DNA of 64,000 nucleotides, from NCBI RefSeq assembly GCF_947179515.1, contig NC_067491.1, positions 3,038,312 to 3,102,311 on the forward strand, in the 5' to 3' direction. The first letter of the stretch is position 1. The number at the start of each line of letters is the position of its first letter. Origin of the DNA: Apodemus sylvaticus (lineage: Eukaryota > Chordata > Mammalia > Rodentia > Muridae). Below the pieces are notes generated by a model. It saw only the letters and a program-made list of their open reading frames with translations, was not told where the DNA came from and ran no database searches. Both the position numbers and the translations under genes were made by a program. Shown in pieces: positions 34,339-43,882 of this stretch.

Positions 34339-34397
<59 letters not shown>

Positions 34398-34406
34398 TGT
34401 GTGTGT
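34339..34406. repeat. (CT)n(GT)n compound microsatellite
   Basis: A CT run of about 42 bp followed directly by a GT run of about 26 bp. Confidence 0.95.
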
Positions 34407-36119
34407 AAGTGTGGGACATGCAGATAGTTGTTACTAATCAATGGGAAATTGTAGTTGTAGATATAAAAGCTTGGCCTTGAAAGACTCACTACTCTACTCA
34501 CTGTTCCCATACAGTAACACTTGTGAACTCCTTGGTTTATGTTTTTTTGTTTTGCTTCTTTTTTGTTTTTGTTGTAGGCTCTGTAGCTCTGAGCAAAGTA
34601 TTTAATTAATGTGGTTCTTAAATTCTCTAGACATTAGCCTGTATGATCCCTTTCTGTTGTATTTAGAGCCAGAGCAGCAAGAGGTAATCAAGTATCATCA
34701 GCTTATAAGGGGAAAACACTGGCCAACCTAACAAAAATACATGTGTAAATACTTTTCACTTACTTTTCAATTAAAACTTTTCTAGAATGATTAAAGGTAA
34801 AGGTATAGAAAGAATTCCACGCAGTAATCCTCCACATAGTAAAAATATACAATGACTATGACTTCATTAGCCAAGATACTATGCAGTTAGAATTGTCTAT
34901 GGCAATTACCTTTTCAAAACAGGTTTTAAAATAAAAAAGAGAGAGAGAATAATATTTTAAATAAAGAAAATAACTCAAAACTGAGATTTTATTGAAGGAA
35001 ATAAGGAGGTAAATCCTGTAACATGTAGGTGTATATGAAAATCCAAATACTGATGTCAAAGACAAGAATGAATTTTTTAAGAATGAGTTTGCATATGTTG
35101 GGGGTAGTAGAATTCCGTAATCAAAAGCAAGCATTCTTTAATACCTTTTAGCCACATTGGCATATGTTCCTATATATCTTGAAAATGAATTTCTCTTCAA
35201 GAAATTGAGAAAATCTTGACATGATTTTATCTCTATGTTCTATGAGGCAGAACCACAGCCTTTAATATTCATACACTATTCACAAAATATTAAAACAATT
35301 TTGCTATGTTCATCGCACACTTTAGTGATAACAAAGTATCTTAGTTTTTGTGTTTCTTTCAGGATACCTATGAAATGGCATGTTAACAGGTTAAAGGATG
35401 AATTGGGCTTCGATTTTTGCTCTGAAAAGAATTCCCTTAAGTTTTACTCATTAAAAAATTAGACGCGCATCATACATTTTCAACACTCAGATCTGAGTTT
35501 TGTTTTCTTTGTCTATCATGTGATACCTTGAAAATATTAAAAGTAGAAATTGAGAACGCCCATTTAATCTTTGGAAAGTTCTGGCTTTTGCTTCTATTTG
35601 TGAGATACTTCACCTTTCCTCTGGAGCTTGTGGAGGAGTTATATTGCTCACATTGGGAACTGAAGATAAAACAGTCCTAAGAAATGAGGCTTCGGCCTTC
35701 CACAAGAAATGGGATGACCATGTAACTAACTGAGTATTAAATCACATTTCTTCTGCATGAGAATTTTTCCTCTTTCACTTTCCTTTCATGTACACAAGTA
35801 TAAGCAGAATGAAAATTTGGAAGCTAATTTCATGTCTGACTATAGAGGCATCTGATAGAGCTTGGAATCTCCATTCATCCCTTTAGTCCCACAGGACTTT
35901 TGATATTTAGCTTCATTATAACATGGGTAAGTAGGAGTTTTTTTTTACACATCTTTAAACAAAAAGGGAAATAGATTACTGATCTTCATTGTCCTGAAAT
36001 TAATATTAAACAGATTTAACATTATATGTGTAATTATTGTCATTGTGACTCATGAGGTTTAGAAGTCATTTCTTAACCCTTATGTGGAATTCATGACACT
36101 TGGCATTAATCCCAAGGGT

Positions 36120-36275
36120 TTAATCCATCAACTCATTCTATGCTGAGTTATATCTATTATTATTATTCTCATTTTAGGAGGAGAAGATTAAGGTAGATAA
36201 AAGTTTAAGTCACAAATATAGTAAGTAGTAAAATTGAAATTTTGATCCAGTCGACCTGACTCCAGTGTGTATAGA
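36120..36275 (-). mobile_element. MIR ancient SINE, minus strand
   Basis: TATTATTATTATTCTCATTT, GGAGGAGAAGATTAAGGTAG, then TAGTAAGTAGTAAAATTGAA and CCTGACTCCAGTGTG follow antisense MIR (TATTATCCCCATTTTACAGA ... AGCTAGTAAGTGGCAGAG ... CTGGCTCCAGAG). Confidence 0.65.
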
Positions 36276-37559
36276 TGAGAAGTGAAGACTATTGGGCAGT
36301 TATCATATCTGCTTCTGTACCAATCAGGCGAGGTGGCATTCAGATAACAAGAGCATATATAGTGTATTTTATTTATTCATTTGTGGTGAGAATTTGATTT
36401 TTAATGAAGAAAACGCATGCAAGAATGGGTTAGACTTTTGAAATTCCAAAAATAAATTCAAAATAAACACATAGATATTTGTTTTACATTATCCTTTGCC
36501 ATACTTTTGTGTTGAGTAATGTAAACTATATCTTATTTTTTTATTATATAAAATAATACAATAAATAAAACTAGGATTAAGAATCAGGAATTGAAAATAT
36601 TGGGTTAGAGCTCTCTCTGTACTTTTTTAGTCACTATGTTTTTGAAGCTACATTTACATGCCCACAGAATTCTCTTAAAGCTACGGTACCAAAACAAATG
36701 GGAATAGAGAAAATTAAACCAGATCCATTCCTGTTCTTCTCATGGTTGATAAAAGAAGAAAGGTAAAATTTTACTCCTTTGTTTTCCTTCACATTGTTTT
36801 TCCACATCCAATAAATTTTTCCTTTATACCTACCAACAGTATCATTTTTACAAAGCTTCTTAAAAACCACCAAGTTTGTTAAAGACAAATATTAGTCAAT
36901 TTTATTTTCTTAACCCCATTTCCTGGTAGGATGCCTACTAATGTATATAGAAAGATTAAGCAAGACTTGTGAGGAACAGTGAGAAGATAGGGAGGCCAAA
37001 GTCAGAAGTGAGAGTGGTACTCAGATCCAGGTGAGTCAGGTGGCTCTCCTCTCTTTCATCTCTCCCTCCTCTCTATGCACATCATTATGATACAGTGCAA
37101 TGATGCTAATGAAGGTGGGAGAAAGTGAGGAGGAAAAGGAAGAGAAGAAGAGTAGAATAAGTAGCCAAAAGCAACAAAGAAAAGCCTTTGAGATAGGAAT
37201 GAATTCCTGGAATGTGAGTTAAAAGCTGCCCCAAGAGAAAACTTCCTTGGATAATGATCATTCCTGTTGCTTCAGCTCTATTGATCTACAGTTGGTAAAA
37301 ACAAAATGTCTTTCTTCATTAACTATGATGAAAGAGAAAAGGGAGGAAAAGAACTGTAAAGCCTAGGATTTGGGACCAGAAATGTTTTTATGTCCTGTTA
37401 CACTATGTCTTTACATGTCGATCATTTAAAACACTGGCCTCAAGGTGCTGCTGACTATACTCATCACCTTCAAGAGTATGCTCTATTGGATATATAGATT
37501 AATGAGTGCAAAAGTGCTGTAAAATTAGAATGCTACACAAAAGCTATTGTAATTACACA

Positions 37560-37985
37560 CAGAGAGAGCATTAGTTTTCCCAAGCCTTCCCCATCCTATT
37601 TTGGCCTCAGCCTGCACCTGCCTCTGGTAGATCTGTGTTATTTTAACAGAAAGTTAATTAGGTCCTTACCCATCCCTCTGGATATTTGCCCGACTTAGAA
37701 GTGCAGCTCAGTACACAAGCTTCATCATCCATATTAAAAGTGGGATTTTCTGACTTGGCCTGGGCAGCCAGTTGACCAGTAGCTTCCAATGTGTGTTTTC
37801 AATAAAGCTGCTTACCCAGGAAGCCTTATTAAGTGAGTAAGTCAAGCTGACATGATTTTCTTGCTGATTAATATGAAACCTGGGCTGTTTTCGCAATGCA
37901 ATAACATTAATTATTTAGAGGAGGTAAATGAGGTTACAATGAAAACAAGCTCCAATTGCCAGAAACAATTCAAACAATATTTTTA
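37560..37985. promoter_or_regulatory. Candidate intronic regulatory element
   Basis: A repeat-free intronic segment with several homeodomain-type sites (GTTAATTAGG near 37650, CTGATTAATATG near 37864, CATTAATTATTT near 37905), an E-box CACCTG near 37615, and TTACCCATCC/GATTTTC-like motifs. It stands out from the surrounding AT-rich intron by composition. Regulatory function is inference. Confidence 0.25.
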
Positions 37986-38984
37986 TACTTTTGTAAGTGC
38001 CATGTACTAATCCTTGAATTAATTGATTCAAGACCCAGCTTCAAGGATCAAAAGGTATTTTATTATGTGCTTTCCTTTCTCATAATCAAAGGTGATAGAG
38101 GAGTTAATATTTTAAGGACTAACTAGTAAGCTGGGATGCTACAGCAGGGTTTATCAGACACTTTTATCTGCTAAACTATATAACTACAAATGACTCAAAA
38201 GATCTGAAAACTACTCAAACTCTTGTAATATAAATGCAAGAAGTTTACTAAATCACATCTCTATTTTTCATATGGCAAAATTTGCATGTTAAGCCTATCA
38301 AACAGTATCTGTTAAGTAAGTGAATTGAAATAGGTTTTTTTTCTGTGTTTACCTAAAACAGTCCCATGTTATGTTCACAGTCACTATATTCTGTTTTGTT
38401 TTATATTTGTTTCATATTTTTCATTTCTCATAAAGTATTTTCTGACTGTTTCACTAAATCCATCTTGAATAGGTTTGGTGGATCACTGACTTTTGCTTCT
38501 AACTATTGTCATAGTGTGAGATTCATGTGCAAAGGAAAGAGTTGTCAATATATGGGTAAACTTGTTAATGGCCAGTGGCAATTTTGTTCCATGGTTCTTT
38601 CATGACACTGTGTCACATGTCGGACACCCTTAACCACTGTGAGAGAACACAGGGTACTTATAAAGAATTACAATGCTCTTTTGGGCATGGATCAGTCTAG
38701 CCACAGTGGAAATATTTAATATGAAGTGCTTGAAGTCACCTGTTGGCAGAGCCAGTGGGGAACATGGGACTGTACAAGTTAGATGCTTGTGAAATATCTC
38801 TAAATAGAAACTAGATGACCCTCTGTAGAACACAGGAAGGTAGTCTTGATTATCTTCCTAAAGCTTTTCATTTTATGCCAGGAAGTCAGAATAGTTTACT
38901 TGCTTAGCTGCACAACATATATTTTATTTGATAATATAAATTTTTCATACTATATATCTATTATTTAAAAGCTATTGTTCAATT

Positions 38985-40360
38985 TTAGCATTTTTTCATT
39001 CTTTGTTTACTATGTTGTACTTTTAATTACATCTCTGACCACAGCTTTCTCTTCCTTCATTCCTCCCACCAACCTCCCCACCTTCCTTCTTCCATTCCTC
39101 CATTTCCCTTCAGAAAACAGCAGGCCTCCCAGGGATATCAACCAAAAGTGGCATAGCAAGTTACTAATACTAGGCACAAGCTGTCATATCAAGGCTGGAT
39201 GAGGCAACTCAGTAGGAGGAAAAGGATCCCAAGACTGGGCAAAAGAGTCAGTGTTACTTTCTATCTCCACTGTTAAGAATCCCAAAGAAGAACATGCTAC
39301 ACAACCATAACATATATGCAGAGGGCGTACCTGAGACCACAGGCTCCACGATTGTTGTTTCAGTCTCTGTGAGCTGTTATGGGCCCTACTTAGGTGATTC
39401 TGTGGGCCAGGCTCTTCTGGGTTACCTTAAGAGCTCTGGTTCCTACAGTTCTTCCTCCTCTTCTGTGGGGTTCCCTGAACTTTGCATAATATTTGGTGTG
39501 TATCTGTGCATCTGTTTCCATCAGTTGCTGGGTGAAGCCTCTCTGATGATGATTGGGCTAGGCACCAATCTATGAATATAGTAGAATATCATTAGGAATC
39601 ATTTAATTAATTATTTTGGCCAGTTGTGTCTGGTTCTATCCTAGGTGCCTGGGCTGTCCAGTCTCTAGTTCCTGGCTATCCAGACAGTGTCAGATATGGG
39701 CTCTCATAGTGTTGGCCTCAATTTGGACTAGCCATTGGTTAGCCACTCTTACAAGTTCTGTTCTACCATTACCTCAGACTATTTTGCAGGCAGGACAAAT
39801 TGTAGGTTGAAGATTTTGTGGCTGTGTTGATGTCCCAGTTCCACCACTGTAAACCTTACCTGGTTACAAAAGATGGCCAGTTCAGGCTCTGTATCCCCCA
39901 TTACTAGAAGTCTTGGCTAGAGTCATAAAATTTACTACACTAGGTTTCCACAGTGCCTCCCTCCAAGTACCCTCCCCTTTACAGTTATCTTTCCAAGTAC
40001 GCTACTTTCATCCCACCCCCACACTCTCCTGATTCCTCCTGTTCCCATCCCTACTCACCCACAGTCCACTTACAAAATCTATTCTATTTCTCTTTCCCAT
40101 GAAGATCTATGTATCCTTCTTTGAGTCTTTCTTGACTTAGCCTTTCTGGGTCTGTGGTTTGTAGAGTGATTATCCTCAATAGCTAATATCCAAGCACATA
40201 TTATGTTTATCTTTCTGGGTCTAGGTTACCTAGGATATTTTTTTTCTAGTTTCATCCATTTACCTGTAAATTTCATGGTGTTATTTTTATAACATCTGAA
40301 TAATACTCCATTGTATAAATGTACCACATTTTCTTTATCTATTCTTTAGTTGGGGAACAA
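38985..40360 (-). mobile_element. Lx-type L1, minus strand, 3' UTR and end of ORF2
   Basis: Antisense to Neurod4. From left to right it runs from the 3' end through a long 3' UTR (AGGCCTCCCAGGGATATCAA near 39122, TTGCTGGGTGAAGCCTCTCT near 39523, AGATGGCCAGTTCAGGCTC near 39870) into the end of ORF2 (ATAATACTCCATTGTATAAA near 40299, complement of the YTMEYY region). It is diverged and has stops, so it is dead. Confidence 0.85.
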
Positions 40361-40364
40361 CTGA

Positions 40365-40512
40365 GCACAGAGTTCCCAATGGAGGAGTTGGAGAAAGGAC
40401 TGGAGGAGCTGAAGGGGTTTTTAGTCATGGGAAGAATGATGATGTAGGCCAACCAGACCCCCCAGGGCTTCCAGGGATTAAGCCATCAACCAAGGGGTAT
40501 ACACATGGTTGG
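40365..40512 (+). mobile_element. L1 3' UTR fragment in opposite orientation
   Basis: CTGAGCACAGAGTTCCCAAT, GGAGGAGCTGAAGGGGTTTT and TAAGCCATCAACCAAGGGGT are sense L1 3' UTR, lying inside antisense ORF2 sequence and apparently replacing part of it. It has no A tail of its own. It is about 85% identical, by eye, to the complement of 41071-41205. Confidence 0.75.
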
Positions 40513-40777
40513 GTTAACATAACTGTGTCTTGAGGTAGATCCATTTCCAACTCTCTGAGCAATATTGATTTCCTATGGCTGTACAAGTTTATACTCCCAC
40601 CAGCAATGAAGGAGTGTGCCTCTTGCTCTCCATCCTAGCCAGCATGAGTTGTCACTTGTGTTATTGATCTTAGCAATTCTGACAGGTATAAGATAGAATC
40701 TCAAAGTAATGTTGATTTTCATTTCCTGTATGGCTAAGGATGTTGAACATTTTTAAGTGTTTCTTGGCCATTTGAGA

Positions 40778-40780
<3 letters not shown>
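40513..40780 (-). mobile_element. Lx-type L1 ORF2 segment, minus strand, continued
   Basis: TTTATACTCCCACCAGCAAT and GTATGGCTAAGGATGTTGAA are antisense ORF2, in the order expected after 40360 apart from the replaced part. Confidence 0.8.

Positions 40781-40828
<48 letters not shown>
40781..40828. repeat. (CT)n microsatellite
   Basis: A CT run of about 48 bp at the left border (3' end) of the nested L1 copy. Confidence 0.95.
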
Positions 40829-40829
<1 letters not shown>

Positions 40830-41652
40830 ATATAGTTTTCATTTACATTTCAAATGTTATGCCCTTTTCTGGTTCCTCCCCTCCCAGAAAACCTCCCACC
40901 CATCTTCCTTCCCCCTGCCTCCAAGTAGATGCCCCTCCGACCAACACACTCCCACCTACCCCCGTTGATTTTCCCACACTGGGGCATCTATCAAGCCTTC
41001 ATAGGATCAAGAACCTCTCCTCCCACTGATGCCTGACAAGGCATTCCTCCTCCACAATTGTGTCTGGAACCAGGTGTACTCCTTGGTTGATGGCTTAGTC
41101 CCTGGGATTCTGGGGTGTTGGGTTGGCTAACATCATCGTTCTTCCCATGAGGCTGCAAACCCCTTCAGCTCCTCCAGTCCTCCCTCCAACTTCTCCATTG
41201 GGGACCTCACTATCAATCTAATGGTTGGCTGCTAGCATCTGCCTCTGTATCTGTAAGGTTCTGGCAGGGCCCCTCAGGAGACAGCCATAACAGGCTCCTT
41301 TAGGCAAGCACTTCTTGGTATCCACAATAGTGTTGGGGTTTGGTGACTGTTTATAGGATGAATCTCCAGGTAGGACAGTCTCTGGATGACCTTTCCTTCA
41401 GTCTCTGGCCCACACTTGGAGCATTGTCTCCATAATTGCTTCTGAGAGTATTTTGTTCCCTTTCTCAGAAAAACTGAAGCACCCACACTTTTGTCTTCCT
41501 TCTTGAGCTTCATGTGGTCTATGAATTGTATCTTGTTTATTCTGAGCTTTTGGACTAATGTTCACTTATCAGTGAGTGCATACCGTGTGTGTTCTTTTGG
41601 GTTAGGTTACCTCACTCAGGATGACACTTTCTAGTTCCATCCATTTGCCTGT
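40829..41652 (-). mobile_element. Second L1 3' UTR, minus strand, nested in the first
   Basis: Begins with TTTACATTTCAAATGTTATG (antisense 3' terminus), passes through TGTACTCCTTGGTTGATGG and ACTTCTCCATTGGGGACC and ends near CCATCCATTTGCCTG. The older copy's ORF2 continues directly before (GGCCATTTGAGAG) and after (CCACTTTTAATGGGGTTATT), showing a later insertion into the older element. The frames at 40757-41029 and 41274-41513 are not genes. Confidence 0.85.
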
Positions 41653-42054
41653 ACTCCACTTTTAATGGGGTTATTTGGTTTGTTTGTATTTAGTTTCTTG
41701 AGTTCTGTGTATATTTTGAATGTTAGACTCTGTTAGATGTGGGAAAATCTTTTCCCATTCTGTATGCTGCTGTTTTGTCCTGTTGATGGTATGTATCCTT
41801 TACCTTACAGAAGATTTTCAATTTCATTAGGTCCCATTTATTAATTGTTGACTTAATGTCTGTGTTATCAGTGTTCTGTTAAGGAAGTTGTCTCTTATGC
41901 CAAAAGCATTTATCAGGTTTCACAATGAGATCTCTGATCCACTTGGACTTGAGGTCTAATAAAAGGTGATAGATGCAGATATATTTGTTTTTTCTTTTTT
42001 TACATGCAGACAACTGGTTATACCAGCACCAATTGTTGAAGATTTTTTCCATTA

Positions 42055-42130
<76 letters not shown>

Positions 42131-42345
42131 AAATAAAATGATCAGGCATCCATAGATTTGTGAATTTATGTCTGGGTCTTCTATTTGATTCCATTGATCA
42201 ACCTGTCTGTTTTCATGCCAATACCATGCGACTTTTATTATTATTATAGTTCTGCAATATAGTTTGAAATCAGGGATGGTGATGACTCTAGAAGTTCTTT
42301 TATTGTACAGGAATTTTTTTTAGCTATCCCATGTTTTTTTCTATT
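41653..42345 (-). mobile_element. Lx-type L1 ORF2, minus strand, right part
   Basis: GGGTTATTTGGTTTGTTTGT, TTACAGAAGATTTTCAATTT and TTTGAAATCAGGGATGGTGA are antisense L1 ORF2. A CT microsatellite at 42058-42129 interrupts it. Similarity fades near 42345, about 540 bp before the Neurod4 acceptor. Confidence 0.85.
42058..42129. repeat. (CT)n microsatellite
   Basis: A CT run with GTCTGTCTGTCT interruptions inside L1 ORF2 sequence. The 60-codon frame here is low complexity. Confidence 0.95.
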
Positions 42346-42674
42346 GTGGCAATTATTTATATGCTCACCTATTTCCTTTATGTTATAAATTTGCTAAAGA
42401 AAAGAATGTGTGCCTGGAGTTTTACTTGTGTTATTTTGTATAAAATGCTCATAATATAAATAATCTAAGTATAAATGGTCAGACAGTAGCACCACAATAC
42501 AGGTTCAATTTTTTATTTTGTGCTTTTTCTTTTTCTTCTCCCCCCCTTTTTTTTTTGCAATGTGCTGTAAATAGATGTGTTTTTAGGACAATTCTTTGAA
42601 CCTTGCTTTAATTTAAACTGACAGCTGGGCAAATAAAGTATGAAATATCCATGGAAGAAACACAAAGTTTATGT

Positions 42675-42830
42675 GTCTTTTCACAAGGTCTCATGTAGCT
42701 CAGACTGGAGTTAAACTTTCTATGCTGCTTAAGATAAACTTCTATATGCTGATAAAGATGAACTCCTGATTTTTCTACCTCCACCTCCTAAGGGCTGGGA
42801 TCATAGGCATGTGCCATCATGTCTATCTCA
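42675..42830 (-). mobile_element. Antisense B4/B1-type SINE before the acceptor
   Basis: AAGGTCTCATGTAGCTCAGA, ACCTCCACCTCCTAAGGGCT and GGGATCATAGGCATGTGCCA follow the antisense B4/B1 order. It ends about 55 bp upstream of the Neurod4 splice acceptor. Confidence 0.6.
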
Positions 42831-42880
42831 GTTTAGATGTACACCAGGTATTTTGTGGTTTAACTTTTTATATTTTCATT

Positions 42881-42886
42881 TTCCAG
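42881..42886 (+). promoter_or_regulatory. Splice acceptor of Neurod4 exon 2
   Basis: A T-rich tract TAACTTTTTATATTTTCATT runs into TTCCAG, with exon 2 beginning at 42887, nine bases before the ATG. Consistent with the family's usual gene structure of one coding exon after an untranslated first exon. Confidence 0.75.
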
Positions 42887-42895
42887 AATCTATAG

Positions 42896-43882
42896 ATGGC
42901 AAAAATGTACATGAAATCCAAGGATATGGTGGAGCTGGTCAGCACACAATCCTGGATGGACAAAGGTCTGAGTTCTCAAAATGAAATGAAGGAGCAAGAA
43001 AGAAGACCAGGTTCTTATGGAATGCTTGGAACCTTAACTGAAGAGCATGACAGTATTGAAGAGGAGGAAGAAGAGGAGGAAGATGGAGATAAACCTAAAA
43101 GAAGAGGTCCCAAGAAAAAGAAGATGACTAAAGCTCGCCTGGAAAGGTTCAGGGCTCGAAGAGTCAAGGCCAATGCAAGAGAACGGACCCGGATGCATGG
43201 CCTGAACGATGCCTTGGATAATCTTAGGAGAGTCATGCCATGTTACTCTAAAACTCAAAAACTTTCCAAGATAGAGACTCTTCGACTGGCAAGGAACTAT
43301 ATCTGGGCCTTGTCTGAAGTCCTAGAGACTGGTCAGACACTTGAAGGGAAGGGATTTGTGGAGATGCTATGTAAAGGTCTCTCTCAGCCCACAAGCAACC
43401 TGGTTGCTGGATGCCTCCAACTGGGGCCTCAATCTGTCCTGCTGGAGAAGCACGAGGAAAAATCTCCAATTTGTGACTCTACTGTCTCTGTCCACACCTT
43501 CAACTATCAGTCTCCAGGGCTCCCCAGCCCTCCTTATGGCCATATGGAAACACACCCTCTCCATTTCAAGCCTCAACCATTTAAGAGTTTGGGAGACTCT
43601 TTTGGGAGCCATCCACCTGATTGCAGCACCCCCCCTTATGAGGGCCCACTCACACCACCCCTGAGCATTAGTGGTAACTTCTCCTTGAAGCAAGATGGCT
43701 CCCCCGACTTGGAAAAATCCTACAACTTCATGCCACATTATACCACTACAAGTTCAGGGCATGTGCACTCAACTCCCTTTCAGAATGGCACTCCCCACTA
43801 TGATGTTCCTGTAGACCTGACCTATGATTCCTATTCCCACCATGGTATTGGAACTCAGCTCAATACAATCTTCTCTGATTAG
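42896..43882 (+). CDS. Neurod4: Neurogenic differentiation factor 4 (NeuroM/Math3)
   Basis: A 328-residue neuronal bHLH transcription factor. The N-terminus [15 protein letters not shown] is diagnostic of NeuroD4 and unlike NeuroD1, 2 or 6. In order: an acidic run of eight Glu (55-62) then DGD; a nuclear-localisation-type basic stretch [14 protein letters not shown] (66-79); the DNA-contacting basic region with NARER (93-97); helix 1 about 101-114 ([12 protein letters not shown]), a loop with PCYSKTQ, and helix 2 about 123-140 ([18 protein letters not shown]); then the NeuroD-family C-terminal domain rich in Pro, Ser and Tyr. The family dimerises with E proteins, binds CANNTG in the nucleus and drives neuronal, retinal and cranial-ganglion differentiation. 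An in-frame TAG directly before the ATG and the acceptor at 42886 fix the start. Base -3 is T, so some initiation at Met4 is possible. The frame is intact; mouse and human proteins are, from memory, 330-331 residues. Confidence 0.97.
   Translation: MAKMYMKSKDMVELVSTQSWMDKGLSSQNEMKEQERRPGSYGMLGTLTEEHDSIEEEEEEEEDGDKPKRRGPKKKKMTKARLERFRARRVKANARERTRMHGLNDALDNLRRVMPCYSKTQKLSKIETLRLARNYIWALSEVLETGQTLEGKGFVEMLCKGLSQPTSNLVAGCLQLGPQSVLLEKHEEKSPICDSTVSVHTFNYQSPGLPSPPYGHMETHPLHFKPQPFKSLGDSFGSHPPDCSTPPYEGPLTPPLSISGNFSLKQDGSPDLEKSYNFMPHYTTTSSGHVHSTPFQNGTPHYDVPVDLTYDSYSHHGIGTQLNTIFSD

Larger units (their letters stand above)
33436..42886 (+). other. Neurod4 intron 1 (inferred)
   Basis: Inferred between the donor at 33435/33436 (AG then GTAATG) and the acceptor ending TTTTCATTTTCCAG at 42886, about 9.45 kb. 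The first two thirds are mostly unique AT-rich sequence with one MIR and one microsatellite. The last third is filled with antisense L1 sequence and an antisense SINE. Short frames inside it are not supported as genes. Confidence 0.6.

Noticed and set aside
43015..43738. Overlapping antisense and alternate-frame ORFs in the Neurod4 coding exon
   Set aside because: They are shadows of a real, compositionally biased coding sequence, with no domain or promoter of their own.
42896..43882. Other NeuroD paralogues (NeuroD1, 2, 6)
   Set aside because: The bHLH is shared by all, but the [15 protein letters not shown] start and the C-terminal [11 protein letters not shown] pattern fit NeuroD4 only.
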